The notes under the pieces were generated by a model. That model was given only the letters and a program-made list of their open reading frames with translations. It was not told where the DNA came from and made no database searches. The translations under genes and the position numbers were made by a program. A stretch of 64,000 nucleotides of DNA from Pempheris klunzingeri (Eukaryota; Chordata; Actinopteri; Acropomatiformes; Pempheridae): assembly GCF_042242105.1 (NCBI RefSeq), contig NC_092031.1, positions 3,432,175 to 3,496,174 of the forward strand, given 5' to 3'. Below, one piece after another: positions 11,201 to 23,080 of this stretch. Position 1 is the stretch's first letter, and every line of letters starts with the position of its first letter.

Positions 11201-14200
11201 TATTTGAATATCTACATTTCAACTGTTTAATAGTATAAAGGTGAACACGAACTATGTATAAAAACAAATTAAAAAGCAGATATATTCAGGTGTCTTACCT
11301 CAGCGCTCGGCTCCAGACTGATCCCCCAGTCTATTCCATCCTCCACTGTGATGCCAGAGTTAACAGCCTGAGTCTCTGTGCCTTTGCCAAAGTCTCCCCA
11401 GTCGATCTGAAGCAGCAGTTAAAAGGCAAAACAGAGTCATGGTGAGGGAAATTAGTTGGGAAATGGCACATAAGTATGTTTATTTTAACCTATCTTGGCA
11501 TTTGTTGAATATCTCACAGCAACATGGGGGTTGTTTTACACACATTTTCCAAACTAAATCCATTTAGTGACCGTGATGATCTCACTGAAATAATTTAACT
11601 GAATAACAAAATCAAGCTGGCTTTAATAAGCCTTTATAAATAAAAAACACATTTATTCAAGTTGTTTTTCCTTCTATCTACAGTGAGACAGAAAGTTTCT
11701 ATTATTTACAGAGACGGTAAAACCAACCGTATCCTCTGTGACTGCATCAGGAGGTGCTTCCTCCACAATGGGCCTCTCAATCGCTGTGGGGGCTTTTCCC
11801 ATGCTCCATTCATAAAACGTTCTGTTTCCACTCTTCTGGGCAAATGTCAGCATGGGCAGCACTGGTTCAGACCTGCAGAGGATGACACAGAAGCACATGA
11901 GACAAAAAGTTAGTCAAAAAGAACAGACAGAGAGTTTTACATTTTATTTAGACTGCTGTGTACATATATATATTAATTTTCATTGCTGATTAATCTGTCA
12001 ATTACTTTCTCGAACTCTAACTGATTATTTTTTGGTGTATAAATTGTCAAAAGATGGTGAAAAATGTCAATCAATATTTCCAAAAGTCCAAGATGACATC
12101 CTCAAATGTCTTGTTTTGCCCACAACCCAAAGATATTCTGTTTACTGTGATAGAAGAATTAAGAAACTACAAAATATTCACATTTCAGATCAAATCATTT
12201 ATGCTTCTTTTCCTTGAAAAATTACTCAAACCAATTAATCGATTATCAGTCAGCTTCTCCACAGAGTAAGAACAAATTTATCTTATATCTGTAAGCCAGC
12301 AGCATCGGTAGGGTAGACAGAAGCACAGAGAAAAACAGTATGAGTAAAGGTTTACTGTATCTTTGATGGTACACTCACCACTCACACACAAAGCGTGTGA
12401 AAGCAGCATACAACAGGATCAGCTCCTCTAACTTCGCTGCATCCTTCCCGACTTCATCAAGAACTGCTGGTAGGTCTTTGACCAGAGCTTGAAGCTCACG
12501 AGAGACATTTTCTCCCTGTCAGAGGAAAACAATAAAGAAACACAATGAAGAATGTTGATACTGAGCAGGAGTTGGACAAGCATCATGTCGTTTCATCTGT
12601 CTCTTAACAAAAGACATAATTCTGAACTCGGTGTAAGTTTTATGGGTTGACACCTTCTGGACGGTTGGTCAATATGATCTTGACCAAATTCTCATTTGAT
12701 TTCAGCGTTTTAATGTTGTCGTGCAGGTGTCCAGGTTGTTGTACTTACTGTGATGCCGTACTGTTTGCAGGCTGCATAGTAGCGTTCCCTCAGGTCTGCG
12801 GCTGAGCTCTGGCACTCCACTTCCCGCCTGCTCAGCTCCTGCTGCAGCTGCTGGGCTTTGGCCAGCTGCCTCCGCAGAGCCGGACCTTCATAGCTCACAT
12901 TACGAATCAGCAAGCTGGCCACCTCCGCTGGGACACACAATTTGTGATGTTTTTATTTCTATTTTACACATGCAGTAATTTAGTTTCTGTGGCTGGATGA
13001 TGTTTCCACATATTCTGTAATAATGATAACGAAACAAACAAAAACGACTGATTTTACAGTTTAGAAAAAGATAGCTTTAGATTTTCTGGTGTACACAAGA
13101 ATGACAACAGGTACAAATACAACAGATACAAAGGAATGATAAATCTAATGATACATCACACTTACCCAAATAGATATTATCTGCCTCATAAAGTGACACA
13201 ATCTCTTGCCAATCCTGTGACAACAAAAACAGGAATTCAAATCAAAATCTTAAGGAAGATTTAGTGGTTTTAAAGCAGAAGAACATCACACGCAGAAATC
13301 CCCTCAGACCACTTGTTTTGTCAAACTAATTGTAAAGTCAGCAGAACTGCTGTGAGACAGACGACAGAAGTTTGTTTAAATTGTTTTCACCTTCATCCTC
13401 TGAGACGAATATCTGCCAAAGATGTTCTTGGAGGAAGCTTCAGTTCCCTTTAGGATCTCCACTATCCTCAAGCAGTGAAAGTAGTGAATGTCTATCAATA
13501 AAAACAAAATTAGTATTCCAATTTAAACGCACTCATACAGAGGAGGAGGAGGATTGTTGGCCACAAATAAAGCAAACAAACCAACAGCATCTTACACATA
13601 AATTACATAAATATACACATGCTAATATAGCTGTAACACAACAAATAAAACCTCAAACGTTTTCCAAGAGTCACAGAGGTGAACAAAAGCTGATTTTTGT
13701 TGCATTTGTAATCTGTCATCTGAAAGACATAAATCCCTGATGACATTTAAAAAAATCCAAAGTATCATTTAACAACGATCATAATTGCTTTCAATATATT
13801 TCCAGAATCCTCAAAGACTCGTAATAACGATAAAAAATATTTCATTGGTAAAAAAGATTTGAAGTAGTTTGCCAAGTTGTGCCTCTAAAGGAATTTTCTT
13901 TAATTACTGCAGATGGCAGACGCACCGCCCTCTCTCTTTACTTGTTTTGTAAGACCCAAGAAAAATACATAGCTTTTTCATACACTAAAATGTATACTGA
14001 TGTACTGATATTATAGCATGTATGACACAATAGACTGAAATATGTTCACCAAAATATGAAACAGAGGAAAGTAACATATATACACGACATATAACTGATA
14101 TTCTAACCTTTTTATCTAATGTAAACTGACATATTTTGTGGGATGTGTTGTGTTTAACTCTCAGAAAGCCTGATGCTCATCTCTGTGACCTGAAATAAAA

Positions 14201-14867
14201 CATATGAGAGGCACAATCTGGGGACGTACAGGAGCCGGAGAGAAGCTTCTTGATCTCCTCGTTCTCCGGCATGTCCTGGATGGCAGCGTTGATCTTCTCT
14301 CTGATAGTTTTTACTAGATTCTGCCATTTCAGATTACAGTGACGTCGGTCCAGCAGCCAGTCTATGGAGACACAGAATGACTCAACAACATTCATATCTG
14401 AGGATTTGGGCTCATTTGATTGATCATATGCTGCAGGGAACAGGTGGTTAAAGTTCTGCTGGAAAAGAAATATTAGCCCTTAAATTTACATGCAATAACA
14501 TGTGGAATTAATAGCCCATTTTGCACGTGTGTGTTTGCCTTACCCAAAAGTTTGCTTGTCTGTATGTCGATTGGAAGATTTTGAATGTTCTGTAAAAGTG
14601 AGAAAACACTCATGACATTAGTATTTCACACTTTCTCCCTATTTTGTAGCTGCACCGTGCACAGGGAGAAATTACAGCTTTACTGCGCTACTTTAAATGG
14701 CCACACAGAGCAGAAAGAAGCCTTAACTAAAACTAATCAGCTTTACTGAGCTTTGGGAAATGTTTATTTTCCAGTTAACTGGACTTTTGACTGTGTGACA
14801 GCTAGCTGACGTTAGCTAGCATGCTAAATACAACCGAGTCAGAGACTTAATTTCGGCTTACCTCCAT
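8275..14867 (-). CDS. cdk5rap3: CDK5 regulatory subunit-associated protein 3 (UFL1 complex adaptor)
   Basis: Adaptor of the UFM1 E3 ligase complex (UFL1-DDRGK1-CDK5RAP3) acting in ribosome UFMylation and ER-phagy. Fourteen coding exons on the minus strand: 14867-14862, 14589-14544, 14361-14230, 13491-13391, 13214-13166, 12927-12749, 12515-12379, 11872-11728, 11406-11299, 10506-10425, 10333-10245, 9051-8846, 8764-8593, 8340-8275. Total 1518 nt, 505 residues (human 506). It opens MENIQNLPIDIQTSKLLDWL and ends RPVNLMGVNV. Helical N-terminal and C-terminal parts flank a loop with three IDWG motifs (11406-11395, 11334-11323, 10488-10477), the UFM1/ATG8-binding elements of this family. All splice sites are GT-AG; the donor at 11727 (ACG|GTTGGT) is weak. 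The exon ending at 9051 has an unusual TG-repeat acceptor. Confidence 0.97.
9057..9124. repeat. (CA)n microsatellite with GACA interruptions, at a cdk5rap3 3' splice site
   Basis: About 66 bp of CA repeats on the plus strand, interrupted by GACA units. On the transcribed strand it reads (TG)n with TCTG units and ends directly at the acceptor of the exon starting at 9051, taking the place of the polypyrimidine tract. Confidence 0.95.
10543..11121. mobile_element. old hAT-like non-autonomous DNA transposon in a cdk5rap3 intron
   Basis: The left end CAGGGGTTCCCCACC and the inverted right end CAGTGTGATTCCCAACC resemble the common fish hAT terminus (CAGnGGTTCCCAACC). Flanking 8-mers CATTAGAG and TATTGAAG agree at 5 of 8 places, fitting a decayed target duplication. 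The interior carries about seven degenerate copies of TTACTTTTAG between 10747 and 11025. No transposase reading frame is visible. Confidence 0.45.
11975..12258 (+). repeat. percomorph interspersed repeat, copy 1 (ACCCAAAGATATT core)
   Basis: Lies in a cdk5rap3 intron. Recognised by the sequence of landmarks CTGATTAATCTG, CTTGTTTTG, ACCCAAAGATATT, TTCACATTT and AATTAATCGATTATC, which recur in the same order in other copies in this window. This is the most complete copy. Confidence 0.7.
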
Positions 14868-15003
14868 TATTTCTTCTCCTCTTCAAAGCGAAAGCACTTC
14901 CAAGAGTTTATGGCTTCATTATAAGTTTATTTATGCAGTTTAAATGCAGGGTTGTTGCCAGCATCCGTGTTTCCCTGTTTATGACACGTTACGAGAAGGA
15001 GAG

Positions 15004-15084
15004 CCAATAGAAAAAGGCGATGCTACACAGCCGGGGTGAACTGACCAATGAGGTGTCAGTATGCTGAGCGCGGCAGCTGATTGG
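15004..15084 (-). promoter_or_regulatory. cdk5rap3 promoter with three NF-Y (CCAAT) boxes
   Basis: CCAAT at 15004-15008 and 15045-15049 and inverted ATTGG at 15080-15084, spaced about 40 and 35 bp, lie 140-220 bp upstream of the cdk5rap3 start codon. Such phased CCAAT groups are typical of housekeeping promoters without a TATA box. The first exon contributes only Met-Glu (14867-14862), with transcription presumably starting around 14880-14950. Confidence 0.55.
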
Positions 15085-15625
15085 TGGATTAGTGCAACGT
15101 TCAAGTCCATCGGTAGAGGGCGGTGTCGTCCTTTAATGTCTGCATGCAGGTTTTAAAACGAAATTATTTTCAACTATGCGGTGAATTATTGAGAGTAGGA
15201 TTTAATCTGGAAAGTAATATATGTACTGTACTTTCTAACCACAAAGATATTAAATCTCAGGAGCATCCTGAGACAGTATGAGTGTTTAGTTAATACCTGT
15301 ATTTGTTATTTTTACATATATATTTTTGCTTGATAATATTTTAATCACAGGTCAATTTTAAGTAAATAGTACGTTTTTTTCTTTTAATAAAGTGCTTGAA
15401 AATCTTCTTTCAGTCTTCAAAAAACTGGAATAGAAGACCACCTTTAGACTTTAATCTGAATTATTTGAGGTACATTTTGGTTAAAACTCCCCTGAGGCAT
15501 AAATTAATTTAATTCATATAATAGATTTTTCCCTTTGTCCTTGTTAAAATATGCTGCTTGGAATTATTAGGAGATGTGTTTAACCATGAGAACTCCTATT
15601 TTGTTATTTCATAAGTTTATTTATT

Positions 15626-16230
15626 TATGGAAGAAGTACTCAGATCCTTGACCTGAATAAAAATAGCAGCACTACACTGCAAAAATACTCTGTTAGTCAT
15701 TATTGACAGATTCATGTGTACATTGCAGTTGGTGAAGGTGGAGCTAATTTGAATAACTTTATTTAAAATGCTGGGTCACTTCATTCAAAATAACCCATAA
15801 TAATTTGTTTGTTGATGATATTTTGGATTATTAATATGAATTTTCAAAGTTACAAATGTCGTCAAATAAACATTGTGGAGTAAATAGTACAACGGTGGCT
15901 TAGAAAGATGTCGTAAGATGAGTCTAAAGTGGAAATACAATACAAGTAAAGAACAAACTGTAGACCTACTTAAGTACACGACTTGAGTGAATGTATTCAG
16001 TTACACTCATTCACTGGTACTTTGATCCTTCACTCAAATAAAAGCACTTATACAGAATCATTATCATCAAAATGTGCTTAAATTATCAAAAGTATGTGTT
16101 CTGCTGAAAAATGGCCCTCGTGACAGATTAATCACAATTATGTTAAATGACCTGATCAGACCATTAAGACTGATACTTAACATGTGAGTATTATGTTACT
16201 GTTGTAGTTGTACTTCAGACAGACTGCTTG
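15626..16230 (+). repeat. percomorph AGTAAAAGTAC-type interspersed repeat, long copy
   Basis: Begins TGGAAGAAGTACTCAGATCC and contains several AAGTAC/AAAAGTA units, a combination very common in spiny-rayed fish genomes. It fills most of the spacer between cdk5rap3 and prr15l. Recognition is from memory of the family, not from a search. Confidence 0.6.
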
Positions 16231-16238
16231 TTTAGTGT

Positions 16239-16440
16239 CTGGTGGTTCCCAACAGAGGGGTCGGGTCCCTCTGAAGGGCCGTCAGATAAATCAAAGGGGT
16301 CGTCAGGTGATTAAAGAAAAAACAAAAGTTCTGCTGCAAAAATCTGGTTTCATTTGTTGGACTTTTCTTTAACCTTTGTTTGTTTTTGTGAAATATTGAA
16401 TAGTTGTACCTCTTTGGTCCTCAGGCACTTATCAAAAAGA
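16239..16440. mobile_element. hAT-type terminal fragment
   Basis: CTGGTGGTTCCCAACAGAGG followed by GGTCGGGTCCC and GTCAGATAAAT is the usual left end of a small fish hAT-derived element. The right border is not clear. No coding capacity. Confidence 0.45.
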
Positions 16441-17095
16441 AGTGAATGGAGAAGTTAGAGTGATAATGATAATGTGTGGACATGCTAACAGCTCATAGAC
16501 ATCTCAAAGGCACCCATAACATAACTTAAACTTAAAATTCTTTGATATAAGTCTGACCCACCAGGAGGCCTCTATAATTTCCTATTCTTGGCTCCAGCTT
16601 GAAAACAAAAGGAATTACATAACATGCTGTGTCCTGTGAGCTTGAAGCTGAACAGAAATGCAGCAGCGCCCCTCAAGTGGGCCGACTTCAGGTCATTTGA
16701 ATGGTAACCAAACTTGCAAAGTAAGCATCCATTCGCCGCTTGTGATTTTTACGCAACCCATGCAAAACATCAGGGCCGCTCAGCCTGCATCTCTTCCTCT
16801 CGGTCTCTGTCTCCACTTTAAAGGGAATGCTCAGAGTTGCGTAACAGGAATGGGGAAAGCTCACACACAAAGATGACTTTATTCTACGTCCAAATTCCAC
16901 ATTAAAACTAGACTGGGTTTTAACATGACACTGATAAAAGGGAATTTATTTGCACTTTGGAAAGCTGCACCTCTCAAGTTCACATTAACTCTGATGTCTG
17001 ATAACTCTGATGCAGACTGGGCTGGCCTGAAGGAAGCTCTCACTAAATCACATGGCTGCAGCGTTTACTCACTCATTCTTTAAGCTGGGCAGGCC

Positions 17096-17100
<5 letters not shown>

Positions 17101-17142
<42 letters not shown>

Positions 17143-17210
17143 AGAGGGTGTGTGCTGCAGAGGGGAGAGTACAGAGAGGGAGAGAGAGAGAGGCAGAGGG
17201 AGAGAGATGC
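17101..17210. repeat. (TG)n microsatellite followed by GA-rich tract
   Basis: Forty bases of TG (17101-17140), then a purine-rich GAGA stretch (about 17160-17208), immediately upstream of the proposed prr15l first exon. Confidence 0.9.
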
Positions 17211-17214
17211 TGCA

Positions 17215-17331
17215 CCTGTGCATGATCACCTGACAGCAATTATTACAAAGAAAACAGAGAAGAATTTGTTAGCATGGCGGCACAGTTTCCCATCTGAGAG
17301 AATCTCCTTCAGCCAGCGCGTCATCAACAAG
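17215..17331 (+). other. candidate non-coding first exon of prr15l
   Basis: A strong donor AAG|GTAAGA at 17331/17332 matches an acceptor CCTCAG| at 21265 in front of the prr15l coding exon. The exon carries ATGGCGGCACAGTTTCCCATC then TGA (17274-17297), in frame with the prr15l start but stopped after seven codons, so translation must restart in exon 2. The 5' limit is not determined. Confidence 0.5.
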
Positions 17332-17589
17332 GTAAGAAAACAGATTTATGAACCTTAAAGCTGTTTCATGTCTCATATATCCTGCTGCAGACAGACAGAA
17401 TGGACAGTAAAAGCAACACAGTTGGTTGGTTTACTGAAAGCTTTCCAATATATCCATTATAATTAGAAGATACACTTTAAACTTCATTATAAGACAATAA
17501 AGTGTGGGACGTATTTCCATTGATGGTCATTGCACTGTCCATTAATCTGCAGCTATTCTGATCATTAATTAACAGCTCAGGTAATTTCT

Positions 17590-17930
17590 GAAGCAAAAAT
17601 TGCAAAATATTTGATGGTTCCAAGTTCTTGTATGTGAGAATTTGCTTTTCCTCATCTTACATGATAGTGAATTTAGTACTTTTGGGCTTTTGTACTGTTT
17701 GTTGAACAAAACAAGACATTTTACAATGTCATCTTGGACTACAGGAGATTTTGATGAGGATTTTAAGAGAATAAATGACAAAACTGAGAAAATAATCTGC
17801 GGTTGGAGCCCAACATGATGGAAATAGATAGAAAATTGGAACTAAAAAACTTTTCCATTGAATCAAACTTAGACTTAGACTTAGACTGAGACTTCTTTTA
17901 TTGATCCCCCATAGGAGGAAATTTACATGT
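17590..17930 (-). repeat. interspersed repeats: minus copy of the ACCCAAAGATATT family, then a fish tail repeat
   Basis: 17590-17800 is a diverged reverse copy of the family at 11975. At 17870-17930 tandem ACTTAG units precede CTTTTATTGATCCCC and GGAGGAAATTTACATG, a motif I associate with the 3' tail of a widespread fish retroelement. Both lie in the long first intron of prr15l; the rest of that intron (17332-21265) shows no exon I can support. Confidence 0.5.
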
Positions 17931-19384
17931 TGACGACATACTGTATGTTTTTAGATATATTTTAATGTGATGTAGTGACACTGTTTGAGTGAGAATAAGA
18001 AACTTTCAAGTGATAAAGTCATATAATTATTGTTGATTACACATTTTTGGACCATGGAGCCTTATCAGCCCTGTGACTTCTTTGTCCACAAAACAAACAA
18101 CAAAAACACACTTTGAGTGATGCCAATTAGCATTAATACAAAGGCAAAGAACGCCCAACACGTCCTCATCAGCTCGTTCAACTTTACAGTTACGGGTCAA
18201 CAGTGAAACTGGCACAGGGGACGAAACCTGAGAGTCTAATGAACCTTCAGCTCAGTTATGAGGGCAGCACAGTCCTCGGTGCCCTTGGAGCCTCCGCTCT
18301 CCAGCTCAAACACTCTGCTATCGAAAGGCTTTGCAGCTGGTTAGTGATTTCCGAGCGTGGCCACGGTGTTCCCTTCCTGCTGTGATCTCTGAGGCTTTGC
18401 TGGGCGGCTCACCCACACATAACAGAATACATAGTAACTTATTAAAGAGAACTATGGAGGGCCTCCTTTATGTCAACAGGGCCTTTTGTCTCAAAGGTCA
18501 CATCTAAGTCAAACATGGAAGACTAAAGAAATATGTGTGCGTATTGTACGGCTAGGCTCTCTTACTTAACTTAGTGTGAAAGTGCTGTTGGTTACTTTGT
18601 CCTGCAGAGACTGCTTGATAAAAAGTCAACAATGTAAATGCACTGCAAACATTTGTTATAGAGAAACCTGTCTTTTTGTTAAAGACCGAACATGTCCATG
18701 TTTCTGAATTCATGCGTGATTGTAATATATACATACAAATAACATTAAAGAGATGCTGCAGCCACTAAAAGCTCAGAAACACTATTTGTTACCTGAGTGT
18801 CTGCACACAACCAGGTAATTAAGCAACACTAGGGCAAGAAGCACAGTAGGTCCAGACTAAAAAGCACAAGGGCTCTTAAAAAAAAGCTCCTCTTACAATT
18901 TTAAGTTACTATTCAAACCCTGTCACAACTTTAAAATAAAACATGTCTCGTTCTCCTGAACCTTGGCACCACGTGAGCGTGCCAGGCCCCGAGCATCACA
19001 TGCTTCTGATAAGAGTAAGATGAGTGTTTCTGCAGAGGGACTGTGTATTTGCATAGGTGCTCCATGATGAAATGACCACACCGAAGGAGGATTTGTGTGG
19101 TTCTTGTTTGCTTCCTGTCAGTGCTCATAAAACACAAATCATCGCGTCTGTGAAACTCGTAAACTTAATCAAAATACTTGAGAAACATTTAAAGGCGCAT
19201 TAGAGCTGAAACAAGAGGAAGATCATAGTTTTAATGATAAACTGTTCTTACATGTTACCATTACTTTTCCAATGTATATTTATTTAGAGTTATTTGCATT
19301 TGACAGTAGAGATACACACAGGAAATGTGGGTTCTGCAGCCATAAAACCGGGATGTGGCAGTCAAATGAGATGTGCTTTTGTTT

Positions 19385-19660
19385 CGTTAATTACTCTTAG
19401 CTAATTGATAAATGATAAATTGAGAATTGAGATTTGCAAAATGTGAAAAACACCCATCACAGTTCTCTTGAGCCCGAGATGACTTCACCAAATGCCTTGT
19501 TTTGTCCGACCAACAGTCCAAAATACAAAGACATTCAAATTACAATCACATAAGACCAAGAAAAGCAGCAACACCTCACATTTAAGGCATTTTTACCTGA
19601 GAAATAACTGAAACGATCATTAGATTATCAAAACAACTATTGCTGATGCAGCTGAAAGGT
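19385..19660 (+). repeat. percomorph interspersed repeat, diverged copy
   Basis: Landmarks GATGACTTCACCAAATGCC, TTGTTTTGTCC, CTCACATTTAAG and ATTAGATTATCAAAACAACT occur in family order. In the prr15l intron. Confidence 0.55.
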
Positions 19661-20464
19661 CAGTTTGACCTCAGAAATAGTAGTTTTAATAAAAACATGA
19701 ACGAATGAATGATGTTACCTCACTTACAAGCTTTTTCCAGAGGTTCAGAGCAAACTGATGGAGACAAAGCCACAATGAGATGTGGTTGAAAGCTCTAGAA
19801 AAAACTAGTAAGTGAACTGTGAGTCTAGAGCCTCTTTATTAGTGTCATTACCAGGTCGGTTTATATATGATATCTTAGACAGCTCACCATTAACCTGTGT
19901 GTAATATATTCAAAGGTCGTCATCAGACAATATTTATTCCATGAGTTATTTTAGCAATATGTTATGTTGTCAGGGGAACAACTCTGTGTGCCTATACGCA
20001 CCCATAAATCCAAATTACTGAGGCTGAAATCATATAAATAGATAATCCAGAGGCCAGCTGTTATTACGTAAATGTGACATAAGAGTCTCCCTCACTGGCA
20101 TTAAGACAACAGCTCACTTCTTCATCAGTCAAAGACCTTTTTTTTTTTCCCTCCTGACTTCATATCAGATCACATGAGAGGGACAGAGGATACTCTTCAG
20201 ATGCTCATTAATTTATCAGCTGAGAGCACAGTGTCAGGTGTCCCCCTCCACCACCACCACCACCCCCCCGTTAGGTTACAGGTCCTGCTCACGGAGATGT
20301 GAAGAAGCCATCCACGATCACTGTCTGCTGTCTAAATACGCACCTGAGACACGTGGAGCAGAATATTAGAGAGTCACGTCTCATCTAAACATCATGTCCA
20401 GCATGGGCTCGGTCTAATCTATGATCAATACTAATCTGCAGCACAAATAATCCATGTAACAAAG

Positions 20465-20590
20465 CCAAATTTACTTTTAATGTAGTTAAGATACTTGAGT
20501 ACAATGTTAAGGTACTTTGATTGATGCTGCTTTATACTTCTACTCTACTACATTTACAGGGCCATTGGTGTAATTTCAGCAGTAATGAAG
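20465..20590 (-). repeat. AGTAAAAGTAC-type repeat, minus fragment
   Basis: AATGTAGTTAAGATACTTGA and TTCTACTCTACTACATTTAC are the reverse-strand signature of the family seen at 15626. In the prr15l intron. Confidence 0.55.
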
Positions 20591-21292
20591 TCATATGTCT
20601 AAATTCCCCAAATAACCTTTAAACCCTTAAGAAATATGTTTTAACGTCTGTGAAACTTTCTGATTGTTTTCTATTTTTTTTTGTCTAATTTCATCATTTT
20701 TTTTAAAAAAGCTTTTAATTATAACTTACACTGAAGGTTTATGACTGGGTGAAATTTGCTCAGTTGTCATGGTGACGGTCCAGTTGTTATAACAACAGTA
20801 ACAAGTGGTCGCTCACGGGATGAGACGATACCTCTGTCTTTGTTCAAAGATGGTGGTCTGATGATGGTTTACAAGAGGGAAGACAATTTTTACAAAAATA
20901 AGTCCAGTCCCCTCTTCCCATATTTTTATCATCCTACATTTCATCCTATGTCCTATATTTCTTAGGGGTTCAGATGATTGTTCTTTGGATTGGAGTTGTT
21001 GTTATTTAAAGGTTATTATGCTGTGATTTCACTGGTCCGCCAGTTTGACCTGCTGTACCTACAGGCCTGTTCAGGATGACGATCATTTTAATTGTCCCAG
21101 TGTGTTTTAAGGAGTCAGTTATCTAAAAGATGTTGGCAAAATAAAGTTACAAACCTTCTCAAACTAGTGTTGTTCTTCCAATTAATGTGTCTGCCACAGT
21201 TTGCTCACAGAAATGTGGCCATTATCAATAAATGTGTGAGTAAGTCTGTGCTCTGTGGCCCTCAGGTCGGTGCTCTGGTGACTGTGGGAGCC

Positions 21293-21628
21293 ATGGCTGA
21301 TCCAAGCTGGTGGAAGCTGACCTTCTCACGCAAGAAGAAATCTGAATCTAAGGTTCTTTATGAGATCCCGGCCGAGTACGGCAGCAACACCGGAAACAAA
21401 GAGCATCCGAGCAGCAACCCGCCTCCGGACCATATGGACAGCCAGTTCAATGCCAGACTGGAGAAGATAGTAGATAAATCTGCCACCAAGGGCCGCCACG
21501 TCAAGGTCTCCCACTCTGGACGCTTCAAGGAGAAGAAGAAGGTCCGTGCCACGCTGGCCGAGAACCCGAATCTGTTCGCAGAGCACGGCCTCAGTGACGA
21601 GAACCATAAAATAAAGGCTGACCAATAG
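21293..21628 (+). CDS. prr15l: Proline-rich protein 15-like
   Basis: Small intracellular protein of unknown biochemical role, related to PRR15. The single coding exon (exon from 21266) gives 111 residues against about 101 in human. It starts [17 protein letters not shown], has the conserved VLYEIPAEY segment, an [19 protein letters not shown] block and the near-invariant [20 protein letters not shown] block close to the C-terminus. The ATG at 21293 has a good context (GCCATGG). Although the frame is open further 5' through the intron, the acceptor at 21265 and family alignment fix this start. It lies tail-to-tail with pnpo and divergent from cdk5rap3, as PRR15L does in human. No catalytic motif is visible. 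Confidence 0.95.
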   Translation: MADPSWWKLTFSRKKKSESKVLYEIPAEYGSNTGNKEHPSSNPPPDHMDSQFNARLEKIVDKSATKGRHVKVSHSGRFKEKKKVRATLAENPNLFAEHGLSDENHKIKADQ

Positions 21629-22294
21629 CACAGGAGCTCCCAAACACGCACATACTTGATCACAAACGTGTCATATATCAGTGTCACACTTACACACAAG
21701 CTTAGAGGAGAAATATACACAAGCACGACCATGTGGTATTACATTTGCAACGTGCAAGGTGGATAAACACTTGTTACCAGGCGCCACACCCAGGTAGATA
21801 CTGTAACCATGTGGACTCACACCTATACAAACACCTTCTATCAGCAGACAACCATTAGACGTTCACCTTTACACAAACCTTTACTGGAGACACTTTTCTT
21901 CTGTCTGATTTTCTCACATTGCTCTTATTTATCTTCACATATGATCAGTGACATGAAGAAAAAGTCCAGCCGAACCTCATCGCAAACATGCTTATGAATG
22001 AATAGTAATGTTGTTGTAAATTAAGTTTTTATTTTTATTATTATGGATGTAGAGTTTTGGAATTAAACGTCACTTTTTTTTATGTCTTGCATAATCAATT
22101 CACACGGGAAGAAACATCTGTGGAGCAAATTTTTATTACATTTTTATCACGGAAGAAAAATAGAGACCTGATATTGCCGACTGTGTCTGAAAATATTGTG
22201 AATACTCTGCAAATATGGTGAATTTAAAAACAAAAATATGTTGTTTATATCATCTTTTCTGGAATCCTAAAAAGCAAAATTGCATTTTGTTTTT

Positions 22295-22300
22295 AATAAA
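22295..22300 (+). terminator. candidate poly(A) signal of prr15l
   Basis: AATAAA about 670 nt after the prr15l stop, in an AT-rich 3' flank. It is the clearest canonical signal before the repeats that begin near 22590. Confidence 0.4.
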
Positions 22301-22594
22301 TGAAACAAGATGAGTTAAAACGTAAGAGCACTTTGTATTTGTGCAGCCAGAAATGCAGGTATGCGAGACATTTTTTGAACTTGTAGATCAACGACTTAAG
22401 CGACTCAGCGTGATAATCTTGGCTTTAGGTTACTGGAGCCTGTGTGTGCTGGTTTGTTGACATGGTGATAGTAAGCAGACACTGATATTCAATACCTGGT
22501 GTTGTGCTTCTACATTTTGTGATATGGTAGTCCTTATGTCAGTACGGACGGGCTGCAGTCAGTCAACAACAATCCAGCTGGTGGCGCTCGAAGC

Positions 22595-23080
22595 AGTGGT
22601 GGAGGAAGTATTGTATTATTATATAATACCACACAGAAGAAATACTAGTTAGTGAATGTATATACATATAATCAGGAAACATACTAGTATAAGTACTTAA
22701 TGCAGAAAAAGATGCCCCTTTGCCTGTTGCACTGTAAATATTAATGTTAAAGCTTTTACTGTTGGAGTTGGTTGAACTATTTTGTGAATAAAGCACTATT
22801 CAGACACTATTCAGACACAAGGCAATTCAAAGTGCTTTACGGGGACATAAAACACAATAAAAACAAAACACAGAAACATTAAAATTGCGACTTATTATTA
22901 GTTTCATTCTGGATTAATCACCTGATTATTTTCTCTGTCAATTGACTGATTGTTTGGTTTATAAAATAATGACAAAATGTCGTCACAAAAGCCCAAAGTG
23001 ACGCCTTTACGGTGCTTCTTTGTCCCAAAGTCCTCTAAATTATCAAAGATTAATTGCGATTAATTGATAAAAGGAAAGCA
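22595..23080 (+). repeat. composite of three fish interspersed repeats
   Basis: 22595-22720 resembles the GTGGTGGAGGAAGTATT start of the AGTAAAAGTAC family. 22800-22880 holds ACAAGGCAATTCAAAGTGC followed by TTTACGGGGACATAAAACAC, a frequent fish repeat motif. 22890-23080 is a diverged plus copy of the ACCCAAAGATATT family. No gene is seen from 22300 to 23900. Confidence 0.5.

Noticed and set aside
21092-21292. N-terminal extension of prr15l to an ATG at 21092
   Set aside because: A clear acceptor (CCCTCAG at 21265) interrupts it, and the family start is the ATG at 21293.
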